A stretch of 45,000 nucleotides of DNA from Prorocentrum cordatum (taxonomy: Eukaryota > Sar > Dinophyceae > Prorocentrales > Prorocentraceae): contig CAUYUJ010003972.1 in NCBI GenBank assembly GCA_963575745.1, positions 1-45,000 of the forward strand. Direction: 5' to 3'. Position 1 is the first letter of the stretch. Each line of letters starts with the position of its first letter. A model generated the notes under the pieces. It saw only the letters and a program-made list of their open reading frames with translations. It did not search any database and was not told the DNA's origin. The position numbers were made by a program, and so were the translations under genes. Positions 26,557 to 35,211 of the stretch are shown here, piece after piece.

Positions 26557-29320
26557 TCACAGTGAGGTCGGCGGGCAGATACGATGCACTAGCATCGTAG
26601 GCCTTGGCTTGTTTGAGCGGGATGACTGCACCGTGCTCTTGTCGGGCAAAGTGGGAGAGCCAGGTGTCGGCGGCCTGAGTGGCGTCGACAACGAAGGTGC
26701 CCGCTGCTGTGGAGAGTATAGGTAGGGGTGAGGTGCGTAGCTTCTTTTTAGAGCCAACGCCGAGCGTGCGGAGGCGCGCAAAGGCAGTGCGCTGTTGTGA
26801 GGTCTGCCATGCTTCGTGCACTTCGGCGGCAATACCTTGCAGGTGAAAAGAGGCGTCCAAGTCGACGGAGCATCGGACTGCCTGCGTGAATTGAGCTAGG
26901 ATGATAGCCCTGAGGGCGCTTGCGCGCGCTCGTAAGTGAAGGGCGGCTGCATATGCGGTACCTATGGTAGGGGCGGAGCAGCCGTGAGGAAAGCGGGTTT
27001 GAGCAACGCGTATGGGAGAGACCGCCAAACACTGGTGCAAGCAGGCCATGCGCACCCGGGGCTTCCATTTAATGGAGGCGCTAGGGCCCGCCATGCTGGC
27101 TCGCATGCTGCGCAGGGCAGCGCCGAGCTCCGCAAGCGTGGCGAATGCGTTATTGACTGCGGGCATCAGCGAGCGCTCGTCGTGGTGGAGCAAGGCGGCT
27201 TGGGGACGGGTAAAGGCTTGCCTGGAACGCAAATATCGCTTCCAAGCCGCGATAGCTACCCGCAATAACAGGTTGCACGCCTCTCGTTGCAGGGTGTTGG
27301 CCTTACTTATGGTCAAGGCTCTGGCATCCATAAGCACGAGGGTGGCCATGGAGATGCGGGAGTTGGTAGGTGCGCGGCCTGTTGCCGTGCGGGGTTGGGG
27401 GAATGCCTGTAGCATGGCGTTACGCGCCTCCCGGTCAAGGATGAGCGCGTGGTCAGAGGCATGTAAGTCGAAGGTTACAAGTTCGGGAGGGGGCTTAAAT
27501 GTGTCTTCAAAAAGCTGCCTGGCCGTCGGGTCGAGGTACGCTGTAGGGTCGTGCGGGATACGCATGACCTGGCATCCCTGATCCTCGGTTGGGCGCAGCT
27601 GAAGCTTGAAGCGGCAAGAGAGGCACGGAGCAGCGTGGTCTAGTACAGCGAGTGCCAAGGTAAGGGAGTACTTGACCTCGCACTCAGTGGCTGAGGCGCC
27701 TATTGGGATAGCTATGTAATCCCTGCGCTTCCAATGTTGTTTGAAGGCGGGGTCGCGAGCTGGCGCAATCCATGTGCCCGATCCCATAGGGTGGGGCACA
27801 AAGGTGGCTGGCAGCCAGAGATTTGAGGCGAGTAGGAAGCGATGGAAAAAGGAGCCAGCAGTGTTGACCTGCTCCGCATGCTGTGGGCCGATGGCCGCTG
27901 ATGTTTGTGTGCCTACTGCAGCATTGGAGTCCATGAGGACCAGAGTGGGAGTGGGCTGCGGCAAAATATGGTCATGCACATGTCGAAGGTGCTGCCACCA
28001 TGCGGCCTGCTCATGGAGAGGACGACCGGAATGGTGAGCATGCGCCACTAGGATGCTGAAGCGTAGGCCGTTCTGACTTATGACGGCCGCGATGATTCGC
28101 GGGTCTTGGAGTACAATGCGCACATTATGCGACTTTATAGGAAAAGTGGGGATGCCTTTGGCATTAGGAAATACGGGCGTGCTAAGGTTAACCCAGAGCG
28201 CGCAGCCGCAAGCATGAGTACCCGCTTGCGACTCGGACAGAAAAACTATGTACGGGGGGACTTGGCGTTTGCCAGAGCCCTTGGCGTTGACTCGCGTTTC
28301 TTGCATACCTATAACATCGAGCCCATTGCGTTGAAAGGCGGCGGCCAACTGATGTAGGCGTCCTTTGACGGCCACACCCGTAAGTCTGGCTCTTTGGGAG
28401 ATGCGCGATGCAGGCGTGAGAGAAAGAATGTTGGCTGAGGCTAGCCTGAGGCAGCAGGATGCGGCGGCGTCTGCGATAGGGGTTGCCTCCTCGGAGAGAC
28501 CTGGAAAAACATCAGCGAGCGAGGTGCGGGGGGGGAGAGGAGGATTAAGGCTAACCTGATGGTTAGGCGGGCATAGGGCGCGCTGTTGCTGGGGGAGGCA
28601 TTCCAGCCAGAGCCATTCCAGGATGTGCGCATTGTCCTGGAGAAAACTCATGAGGGGTGGGGGCGTGGGAGGAGGGAGCACTGCGAGGGAATAAAGTCTG
28701 GCTACCGTGTCAACCATTTCGTTGAGTGGGTCTGCCTGGTGACCGTGCACGTGCTGCCATGTAAAGCGACGTTTCAGACCCAGGACCTTGCACAGACTGT
28801 CAAGGCGACTTCTGTGCTCTATGAGTGGCTCGGCCACAGTACCGCCTTGGGCGGTAGAGACCACGCCCATGTTGTCTGAGTGAAAGGTGAGAGGAACGGT
28901 GGGAGGAAGCGGGGACTGAAGGGCCCATAGCGCCGCCCAGGTGGCGGCATCGAATTCTGCCTTGGCAGAGACTCTCGTTGCTCCTGTCATCTCCAGTGTG
29001 GGACACCCGAGGAAGCCGAGGAAGTGACGAGTGCCGTTGAGCCTTGCAAAGACCAAAAAAGCCCACGCTGGCGGGCCAGCGAGATCTCCTTTGGAGGCCC
29101 CTCCACTGGCGTCGGTGTATATATCCGCGGAGTCGAAAGCCGCGTAGGGTGTGTCAAAGACGAGGCTGTGCCATGTAGGGAGCGAGGAGGAGTGGAGGGC
29201 GGGAAAAATGGCATCAAAATCCCTGACCAGCTGGATGGAGGTAGCCGTGAGAACCGGTAGCATCCATCCCATGGGCGGGAGCGGGCTGCGACGAATGCCT
29301 TGTCGTCTGCCCAGGTTCAC
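26516..29320 (-). CDS. ORF2a: RNase H then APE-type endonuclease (934 codons)
   Basis: This is the first half of the pol-like protein; residues count from the GTG at 29320. A GTG start is unlikely in a eukaryote; the first ATG is codon 17 (29272), with context CCGCCCATGG. The frame is also open upstream inside ORF1, so frameshifting from ORF1 is possible. RNase H domain, ~65-210: D70 in YTDASGG, E122 in AEFDAATWA, D149 in FHSDNMGVV, and HGHQADPLNEMVDTVA (192-207). Endonuclease/exonuclease/phosphatase domain, ~290-570: N297 (SANILS), E341 (MQETR), D464/N466 (LMDSNA), D534 (RRDYIA) and D561/H562 (LDHAAP). All the usual catalytic positions of the APE fold appear present. The linker, ~600-934, is Ala- and Arg-rich. 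It ends with TGA at 26516, within ORF2b. RNase H placed ahead of the endonuclease is unusual for LINEs, where it normally follows the reverse transcriptase. Confidence 0.87.
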   Translation of the reverse strand: MNLGRRQGIRRSPLPPMGWMLPVLTATSIQLVRDFDAIFPALHSSSLPTWHSLVFDTPYAAFDSADIYTDASGGASKGDLAGPPAWAFLVFARLNGTRHFLGFLGCPTLEMTGATRVSAKAEFDAATWAALWALQSPLPPTVPLTFHSDNMGVVSTAQGGTVAEPLIEHRSRLDSLCKVLGLKRRFTWQHVHGHQADPLNEMVDTVARLYSLAVLPPPTPPPLMSFLQDNAHILEWLWLECLPQQQRALCPPNHQVSLNPPLPPRTSLADVFPGLSEEATPIADAAASCCLRLASANILSLTPASRISQRARLTGVAVKGRLHQLAAAFQRNGLDVIGMQETRVNAKGSGKRQVPPYIVFLSESQAGTHACGCALWVNLSTPVFPNAKGIPTFPIKSHNVRIVLQDPRIIAAVISQNGLRFSILVAHAHHSGRPLHEQAAWWQHLRHVHDHILPQPTPTLVLMDSNAAVGTQTSAAIGPQHAEQVNTAGSFFHRFLLASNLWLPATFVPHPMGSGTWIAPARDPAFKQHWKRRDYIAIPIGASATECEVKYSLTLALAVLDHAAPCLSCRFKLQLRPTEDQGCQVMRIPHDPTAYLDPTARQLFEDTFKPPPELVTFDLHASDHALILDREARNAMLQAFPQPRTATGRAPTNSRISMATLVLMDARALTISKANTLQREACNLLLRVAIAAWKRYLRSRQAFTRPQAALLHHDERSLMPAVNNAFATLAELGAALRSMRASMAGPSASIKWKPRVRMACLHQCLAVSPIRVAQTRFPHGCSAPTIGTAYAAALHLRARASALRAIILAQFTQAVRCSVDLDASFHLQGIAAEVHEAWQTSQQRTAFARLRTLGVGSKKKLRTSPLPILSTAAGTFVVDATQAADTWLSHFARQEHGAVIPLKQAKAYDASASYLPADLTVNVPPLLTLYPSAN

Positions 29321-31938
29321 CCGTGGGCAGTGTCCAGGGGAGCGACCTGAAAAACCGTGCCGTCGCGCGCTGCCTGGGCCAGGTCGTCCTGAGCAGCCTG
29401 TGCTGCGTGGGCCTCGGCTTCGGCTCGAAGGTCCGCTGCCTCTGCGTCTGCCATTGCATCGGCAAGACAGCGGGAGGCAGCTGTGGCGGGGGCCCCTGCA
29501 CGGGACGTCAGCTCGGCCTCGGCTGGCGCTCGCCTGGGGCGGCGGGAGCCGCGAGGGCTCTTGCTGCGTGCCGCCTGCTTGCCTTCAAAATCTTCCTCGC
29601 TGATACCTGAAAGCGTGCGCTCGTCGGCCTGACCCGCGCGTGCGGATCTGCCCCTGGCCTGAGCGCTTGCGCTGCGGCGGGAGGATGCCATGGTGACTGG
29701 CCCCCCTTTATCATCAGAGAGGTCCCATCCGAGCTGGCTGGCAGAACGGGTAGGCGGGGGCAGTTCGTTAGGCTCCCCTACGGAGCCTGCTGCTGGGCTC
29801 GACTGGTTGGTAGTGGCCTCTCCTGGTGGCGCAGCGGTGGACGCCTCCCCTGTCGGCGTCTCGGGCACTGGCGCTGGCCCAGGCTTAGGCGCAAAACCTA
29901 GGCGGAAAAGCGGGCCCGCTCTGACGGGAGCGCGGGCTTGTTCAGAACCTGACGGCGCGGTGGCCCCCCCCCGGGGCGTGGCACCGTGGCTAGAGACGGC
30001 GGCTGGCACTAGTTGCCCGGCCTTGATCTGTGAGGCTAGGGTGTCTACTGCATTGCGCATGGCCTGGGCCTGGGAGTCAAAACTTGCCTTGATGGTGGCT
30101 ACCTCCCTGGCCATGGCCTCGGCGTTGCTCTGCATGGCCGCGGCGAGTGAAGTGATGTAAGGCTGTTCCAACCCTTGGAAGCCTGGGAGGGGCGCGGGGC
30201 ATTGGAGGAGCGGAGGGGAGGGCGGCGCGGCAGTGAGGGGCGTGGCCGTTCCTAGGTCGGGCGTGCCATCTCGATCCTCGCCCGCGTGCGATGCAGAGAG
30301 TGCCGCAGAGCGCTGTGCTGCCCCAGGCTCGTCCGCCGCCTCCCCCATCATGGGCGAATCAGTGATGGCAGCGACTGGCGGCGCCTGCGATTTGAAATAA
30401 GCTAGTAATGTAGATGCCTGGCTGAGGTCCGCTTGCGCGGTTTGAAGGGCCAGGGCGAGGTTGCGCACGTGCTCCTCTGCCTGAGCTTGCTTAGCAGCCA
30501 ATTGCTCACAATCAGCATGCAGAGAGGCGACCACGTGCTCTTGCTCGCTAATCTTGGCTAGCGGATCCCTCGCATTGGCCAATTGAAAATTAACTAATGA
30601 AATCTCCTTACGGATCTCGGTGATACGCATATCGGAGTGTCCTAGGAGGGTTGAGGCCCTGAGCTGCAGGATCAGCGCATCCTTGCTCATGGCAAGGGCC
30701 TTGCGGTGCTCCAGCAGGCGGTCGGGCTCTAGCGGGGGATAAATCCAGGCTGAATGAGAGTGCGCCTCGTCTGGGGCGAGGATAGGGCATTGCGCTGTGA
30801 GCTCTGCTACTGAGAGCTCAGTGGCAGGATCCAACGCGCTCAGAGAGGAGAAGGCTTGGTCGGCCATGAGGAACGGAGACTGCTGCACAGAGGCAGGGCC
30901 GAAGAGTGCGGGGGAGGTGGCCTCACCTTCGGGAGGAGGCGCAAAAGGCGAAGGCTGCGACCGGGGAGACTGCCCGATGATTCCCGTGTCTTTGGCGCCG
31001 TGCGGGGTGCCAGGAGCCTTTGAGGCGGGCTGCCCCCCCTCGCTGCGCTGGGCCTCACGGGCCCTGCGAGCCTCGTCATTCTCCCGCTTCTTGCGCTCCT
31101 TGCTGGAGAACACTTCTGGCTGGACCGTGTGGTCTCCTGGGGGTGCGGGGAGTAAGCCGTACTCCGCTGCCCATGCAGCCACCTGGTCGAAAGATGGCGG
31201 ATTTGACGGAGCATGGCCTTTGCCCATGTGTGCCCCACCCGTGCTTCCAGAAAAGGAGCGTGGGCCCTTGTGGCCCGGCCATGGGCCCGCACCTTGCAGG
31301 GGCTCGTGCTGCTCCTGACCTTTGGCGGGGCCGGGTGTCGCCTGCTGGGGTCCTGCCGCCCGAGTCGGAAAACAGGTGGGGCATGAAACGTCAAAAGTGG
31401 TATTGGCCCGGCCGCACTGCAGGCAATACCAAAGCTCGGGAGGGGCGCTGCCTTTCTGGTGCACTGGCTGCTGGGGGGGAGGAAAAAAGTCAGCAGGCAG
31501 GCGCGTGGCATATAGGGACGGAGAGGGAGGAGCAGCCATACGCTGCGTGGGGGAGGTAGCCATACCGTGCTGCTGCAGCTCTGACGTTGGCGAGAGAGGC
31601 GACGCGCGAGGCGGGGGCAAGGTCGTGGGGACAGCGCCTTGCTGCGGGAGGCCCTGGAAAGAGTGGTGGTGAGAGAGCATCATTGCGGCTTTATGCACTC
31701 TTAAAAGTGTGCGGGCGTTTGCGCGCTGTTTGCGCGCTCTGCGATGATGAGCGGGCTCGTCGCGAGGCCGCTGGGGGTAGGAGGGAGGAGAGTAAGCAGG
31801 CGTCGCGCCTGGCGGGTGGCGGCCCTTTCGGGCGTCGCGGCGGGGATCGGCGCGGAACCGGTTTGCAAACCGCTCGAGCCAAACCTGGAGGAGGGAGGAG
31901 AGAGGAGGGAGGAGGGAGGAGGAGGACGAGGAGCCCAT
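29317..31938 (-). CDS. ORF1: gag-like protein with RanBP2-type zinc finger (873 aa)
   Basis: The start is taken as the ATG at 31938; a GTG at 31965 lies upstream, and ATGs at 31683 and 31563 are alternatives. Residues 8-18 come from a CTC-rich tract and may be leader rather than protein. A zinc finger at 170-189 fits W-x-C-x2-C-x3-N-x6-C-x2-C exactly (WYCLQCGRANTTFDVSCPTC), the RanBP2-type pattern that binds single-stranded RNA or ubiquitin in known proteins. A long helical stretch rich in Leu, Ala, Glu and Gln (about 406-518) is likely a coiled coil, and a second helix lies at 590-640. The tail is basic, with RGRSAR, SKSPRGSRRPRR and an Ala-rich end. Position, zinc finger and coiled coil match an ORF1/gag role in RNA binding and particle assembly; that role is inferred. 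Its TGA overlaps the first codon of ORF2a. Confidence 0.75.
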   Translation of the reverse strand: MGSSSSSSLLPPLSSLLQVWLERFANRFRADPRRDARKGRHPPGATPAYSPPSYPQRPRDEPAHHRRARKQRANARTLLRVHKAAMMLSHHHSFQGLPQQGAVPTTLPPPRASPLSPTSELQQHGMATSPTQRMAAPPSPSLYATRLPADFFPPPQQPVHQKGSAPPELWYCLQCGRANTTFDVSCPTCFPTRAAGPQQATPGPAKGQEQHEPLQGAGPWPGHKGPRSFSGSTGGAHMGKGHAPSNPPSFDQVAAWAAEYGLLPAPPGDHTVQPEVFSSKERKKRENDEARRAREAQRSEGGQPASKAPGTPHGAKDTGIIGQSPRSQPSPFAPPPEGEATSPALFGPASVQQSPFLMADQAFSSLSALDPATELSVAELTAQCPILAPDEAHSHSAWIYPPLEPDRLLEHRKALAMSKDALILQLRASTLLGHSDMRITEIRKEISLVNFQLANARDPLAKISEQEHVVASLHADCEQLAAKQAQAEEHVRNLALALQTAQADLSQASTLLAYFKSQAPPVAAITDSPMMGEAADEPGAAQRSAALSASHAGEDRDGTPDLGTATPLTAAPPSPPLLQCPAPLPGFQGLEQPYITSLAAAMQSNAEAMAREVATIKASFDSQAQAMRNAVDTLASQIKAGQLVPAAVSSHGATPRGGATAPSGSEQARAPVRAGPLFRLGFAPKPGPAPVPETPTGEASTAAPPGEATTNQSSPAAGSVGEPNELPPPTRSASQLGWDLSDDKGGPVTMASSRRSASAQARGRSARAGQADERTLSGISEEDFEGKQAARSKSPRGSRRPRRAPAEAELTSRAGAPATAASRCLADAMADAEAADLRAEAEAHAAQAAQDDLAQAARDGTVFQVAPLDTAHG

Positions 31939-32300
31939 CCTTACTGTGCGGGCTGACTGTACCACCTCGCGGTTCGAGCCGCGCGAGGCGCGGAGAGCGC
32001 TCGTCGTCGTCGCGCTCGCGCGCCACGCCCCTGAGGGAGAGGGCAGCGGTCCGCGGCCCAGACCGGGCTACGGGGGGGGCGCGGCTGCTCGTCGCGCCGC
32101 TGCGGGTGACCTCGAGAGAGCCATACAGAACGAGAGAGAAGAGAAACCGATCTAATAAAACAAACGAAGGCGCGAGAGAGAGGGAGAGAAAGAGAGAGAG
32201 AGAGAGAGCGACCGATGCATCTGTATATATGAGTATATGTAGACATGTGAATACAGAGATTACAGAGAGAGAGAGAGAGAGAGAGAAACAAAAAAAAAAA
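31939..32300 (-). promoter_or_regulatory. CT-rich 5' leader of the retroelement
   Basis: Upstream of ORF1 on the minus strand the sequence is GC-rich near the gene. It then becomes (CT)n with TTTCTC runs (32160-32285) and ends at a run of 18 T (32287-32304 as A on the plus strand). I cannot identify a promoter. A palindromic GCGGTTCGAGCCGC lies at 31970-31985. Confidence 0.4.
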
Positions 32301-32305
32301 AAAAA
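32160..32305. repeat. (GA)n repeats ending in A18
   Basis: Two GA dinucleotide blocks (32174-32210 and 32264-32286) separated by an AT-rich bridge, then 18 consecutive A. CTGGCCC-AAC-GGGCCAG, a 7-bp hairpin, follows at 32311-32327. Confidence 0.9.
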
Positions 32306-32534
32306 ATCGCTGGCCCAACGGGCCAGAAGCGTGCTAAGATCTCCGGTAACTGGTTAACAATATGTCTAGTTCGCGCGCGCGGAGCGGCCCCTGGGGGCCC
32401 CCGGACGAAAAGTACTCCAGCACGGTCCCTGGAGAAGCAACCACAGCATTCCAGGGGAGGGCCATTTTTCGACAACCCTCGCGAGGATCGTGGCCTCCGA
32501 GGGGGGAGCCGCAATCGACTACCCCCCATCCCGC
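32306..32534. other. no gene seen
   Basis: GC-rich spacer of about 230 bases between the A tract and a minisatellite. Nothing recognised apart from the small hairpin at its left edge. Confidence 0.4.
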
Positions 32535-32655
32535 CCCAAGAGGCCCCCAAAAGCCCCCCAAGAGGCCCTGGGGGCCCCCAAGACGCCGCCAAGGAGCCCC
32601 AAGAGACTCCCAAGAGGTCCCCAAGAGGCCCCCAAGAGGCCCTAAAGAGGGCTCC
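32535..32655. repeat. CCCAAGAGGCCC minisatellite
   Basis: About ten diverged 9-15 base units around CCAAGAGGCCCC, including CCCCAAGAGACTCCCAAGAG. Open frames on the minus strand (LGGLLGxSWG-like) derive from the repeat. Confidence 0.85.
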
Positions 32656-32686
32656 AGGGCTGGCGGAATGAGCGAAGCGACTAATA

Positions 32687-32689
<3 letters not shown>

Positions 32690-32745
<56 letters not shown>

Positions 32746-32790
32746 AAAAGGAGAGAGAGAGAGAGAGAGAGACAGAGAGACAGAGGAGGA
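32690..32790. repeat. (GA)n microsatellite
   Basis: GA dinucleotides for about 50 bases, A9, then more GA with CAGAGAGACAGAG, ending in GAGGAGGCGGAG. Confidence 0.92.
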
Positions 32791-33099
32791 GGCGGAGACA
32801 TCGACGCGCAGAAACGTTCCGCCAGCGGGTGGGGTGGGGGGGCGCGGTCAGGCCGAAATCCCTCGGTGGGTTGTGCCGCCGTGTGTTCTGTTCCCCTGTC
32901 TCCGCTCCCAGACATCCAGCCGCTCCACTTCGTTCGCATGCGTGGGCCTCAGAGGTCCAGTCCGCTTCCCTAGGGCGGGCATTTCGTCCTGAGCCACCGT
33001 CTCAAAAAGTCCCGCGGCCCGGCGAGAGGGCCGCCGAAGCCCGAAAACGGTCAAGACCCGCCGCTCCAATTTCGGGGAGTGTCGGATCTCTGGGTCTGT

Positions 33100-33262
33100 C
33101 TTCTCTGGGAGGAGCGCATCGCCGATACCTCGGCGATGTATCGGCGATGCACCTGCTGTTGCAAGCGCGAAGAAAATCTGGTTCCGCATAGAGCCGCAGC
33201 GCCGATGCATCGGGGATGCGGCGCGATCCGCCGACCCCATCTGCTCCGACCCCATCTAGGAT
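33100..33262. mobile_element. GCATCGGCGATGC-family copy
   Basis: It carries CGCATCGCCGATACCTCGG, GATGTATCGGCGATGC, and the conserved arm GATGCGGCGCGATCCGCCG...CATCTGCTCCGACCCCATCT. The left arm of the full foldback seen at 3611 is not recognisable here. Confidence 0.65.
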
Positions 33263-33812
33263 CTGGCGCTGGTAGAACTGGGCTTAGTGGAACCTGGTTT
33301 AGTGACCTGTACCGGGAGCGACCCCCCGTCCCATGTCCCCTTACCCGGGGTCCTGGCCATACCCGATAGGAGGCCTGGAGGAGTGTCCTCGGGCGGACAA
33401 TCGAGAGGCGGTGCCGGCACCCTCGCAGCCCCACGGCCCCCGCGCCGGGCGCGCAGCCGCTCGCGGGGCCCTCCTGCAGAGCGGCGGCGGCGCCGATCAT
33501 CGCTCGTCGCAGGAAGCCGGCACTGAGACCTGGGCGCGGCGCCCGGGCGAAGCCGTGGAGTCGCTGTCGGCGGGCCTCCCCCCGAGGTCCGGCGCTCCGA
33601 ACAAAAATGGGAGCGGCGGGCTCTTGGCCGCGTTGGGCCTCCGGGAGCCCTCGCTGGGCCTCGGTGCCATCAGAAACGACGCAGGAGGAAACACCGCCCC
33701 AAGGGAGAAGGTCGCATGTGAAAGATTAGGGAGACAGGTGTCTGGCCCTGTCCGTCCGCCTCTCTACCTGCCCTGTGGCGCCTCTTCGTCCTGCTTCGTA
33801 TCATCCCTCCTT
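33263..33812. other. no gene seen
   Basis: GC-rich sequence. AGTGGAACCTGGTTTAGTGACCTG (33278-33302, given in part) faintly resembles the end of the TIR element at 43687. Small open frames have no domain. Confidence 0.4.
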
Positions 33813-34159
33813 CTCTTCTGACTATCTGCACGACATCATGAGCACCATGATGATGAGTGCATGACATGGTATTCACCGATGATGTAGAAGAAGGAAAAAA
33901 CGACACAAACATAAACTTGTGGTGCTCTGCGCGAATTTCTTGGATCTGCGCTGGACCCCGTCCCTGGCGCGCGGAGCGCGCCAGGGGCGGCGCCAGAGGC
34001 GCCGCCGGGAGGCGCCGCCGGGAGGCGCCGCCGGGAGGGGCCCAACGCGGATCCAGGAAACCCGCGCGGAGCGCCCAAAATCTTTGTTTATGGCGTGTTT
34101 TCTTCTTCGATATCTGCACGAACGACATCATGAGCACGATGATGATGCCTGCACGACAT
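33813..34159. mobile_element. palindromic element, family P copy 3, with ~50-bp flanking direct repeats
   Basis: The arms run from about 33880 to 34122 and include CATAAAC, CGCGAATTTCTTGGATCTGC and the complementary GGATCCAGGAAACCCGCGCG. The core has CCTGGCGCGCGGAGCGCGCC and three GGCGCCGCCGGGA units. TATCTGCACGACATCATGAG and its continuation lie on both sides (33824-33866 and 34112-34159), a direct repeat much longer than usual target duplications. Confidence 0.75.
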
Positions 34160-35048
34160 GATTCGACGAGCGCGTTCCACGACTCGCAAAGTAATTATTC
34201 ACAAATGGCCTGGATCCGCCGCGGGGGATCTACAAGAAATGGCATGGAAGCAGACATGTGTTTTCCGGACGCTTGCGAGTGGGCTCTTTGCGAGTCGTCG
34301 AACGCGCTCGGTGAATGAGATCCATCCCTTCTCGTCCCGCCTTCTGTCCCTCTTGCATTGGAGCCCTGGAGGGCAGGGAGGCTGCCAGTCTGCAAAAAGC
34401 ACGCAGTTGCGCAGGGCAGCCGCGCGCGAGCAGGCCAGGAGCAGCCTTCGGCGGCGAACGCCAAAAGGCATCTGGCGCTCCATACCGGAAGGGACGTCGA
34501 CGAGTGAGCGAGGCAGGGAGCAGAAAATCCACCCTCATAACACGATGGGGGCATTGGGTAAGGAAACCGTTGCTAAGGGATCCTGGGTGTGGAATCCGGC
34601 GGAGCTCCAATCGTGGATTGGCCATGGATATCACCACCGCCCTCATCAGATAAGGAACCCTCCAGGGTCTGAAGCCTCCTGGGCACGTTCCTCAACGAAC
34701 GCCCCCACCGTAATCACCCCGACACGCGAAACCGTTTCGTAAACGCACCCAGAGAAGGAATCGAACAGGGAAGGGCTGTTTATTTGCAAACGCCCCAGGC
34801 CTTTTCGTGAACGCCAATTATCGGGTCTGGGTGGTTTTTCCTCCTTTGATGAGGGGGTGGTGCCAAGGGGCTCTGCATTTCATCGGCGGGCGCTGGTGGC
34901 GGATGATTGGCTGAGGGGCGCCGTCGGAAAGCACTTCTGGCTCTGGGGATGGCTCAGGACGACCTCCGCAACTCAGGCGTGTCCAGCAATGTGTCTGGTG
35001 CCGCCACCCACCGACCCAGACAACCCCTCTAGAGGAACAACAAAAAGG
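34160..35048. other. no gene seen; contains dispersed GAATCGAACAGG module
   Basis: At 34737-34780 AAACGCACCC-AGAGAAGGAATCGAACAGGG-AAGGGCTG occurs (three consecutive parts). Related sequence is at 5211, 13802 and 42514. TGTTCGATTCC on the minus strand resembles a pol III B box. The open frames around it have no domain. Confidence 0.45.
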
Positions 35049-35211
35049 CATAAACATAATTTTTCGCCGGTCCGCGCGGATTTCTTGGATCTGAGCTGCA
35101 CCCCCGTCCCTGGCGCGCGGAGCGCGCCAAGGGCGGCGCTGGAGGCGCCGCCGGGGGGGCCAAGCGCGGATCCAAGAAATCCGCGCGGAGCGCCAACAGT
35201 TATGTTTATAC
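35049..35211. mobile_element. palindromic element, family P copy 4
   Basis: The left arm has CATAAAC, GGTCCGCGCGGATTTCTTGG and ATCTGAGCTG. The right arm has CGCGGATCCAAGAAATCCGC, GCGGAGCGCC and TTATGTTTAT. The core is CCTGGCGCGCGGAGCGCGCC with GGCGGCGCTGGAGGCGCCGCC flanking it. This is one of the best preserved members. Confidence 0.82.

Larger units (their letters stand above)
18575..32300 (-). mobile_element. multi-ORF non-LTR retroelement with methyltransferase-like domain
   Basis: On the minus strand a collinear series of frames runs ORF1 (gag-like), ORF2a/2b (RNase H, endonuclease, reverse transcriptase, zinc finger, methyltransferase-like), then ORF3, ORF4, ORF5 and ORF6. A 1.3-kb structured tail follows. 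Distances between neighbouring frames are short: overlaps, or 11, 93, 11 and about 97 bases. No long terminal repeats are seen, and the APE-type endonuclease with reverse transcriptase marks it as LINE-like. The 5' end is placed loosely in the CT-rich leader around 32160-32300 and the 3' end loosely at the outer tandem copy near 18575. No target-site duplication was found, so the ends are estimates. The coding part is open over long distances (1286, 934 and ~873 codons), which argues for recent origin or selection. Confidence 0.75.

Noticed and set aside
26557-26559. TGA before the ORF2b ATG as proof that ORF2b is an independent gene
   Set aside because: The reverse transcriptase N-terminal region and the shared homopolymer suggest one ancestral ORF2; independence cannot be decided from one copy.
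29318-29320. GTG as a true start of ORF2a
   Set aside because: GTG starts are not expected in eukaryotic nuclear genes; kept only as the boundary of the open frame.
31960-31990. T-arm-like GCGGTTCGAGCCGC as part of a tRNA
   Set aside because: No acceptor, D or anticodon arm can be formed upstream; it is a local palindrome.
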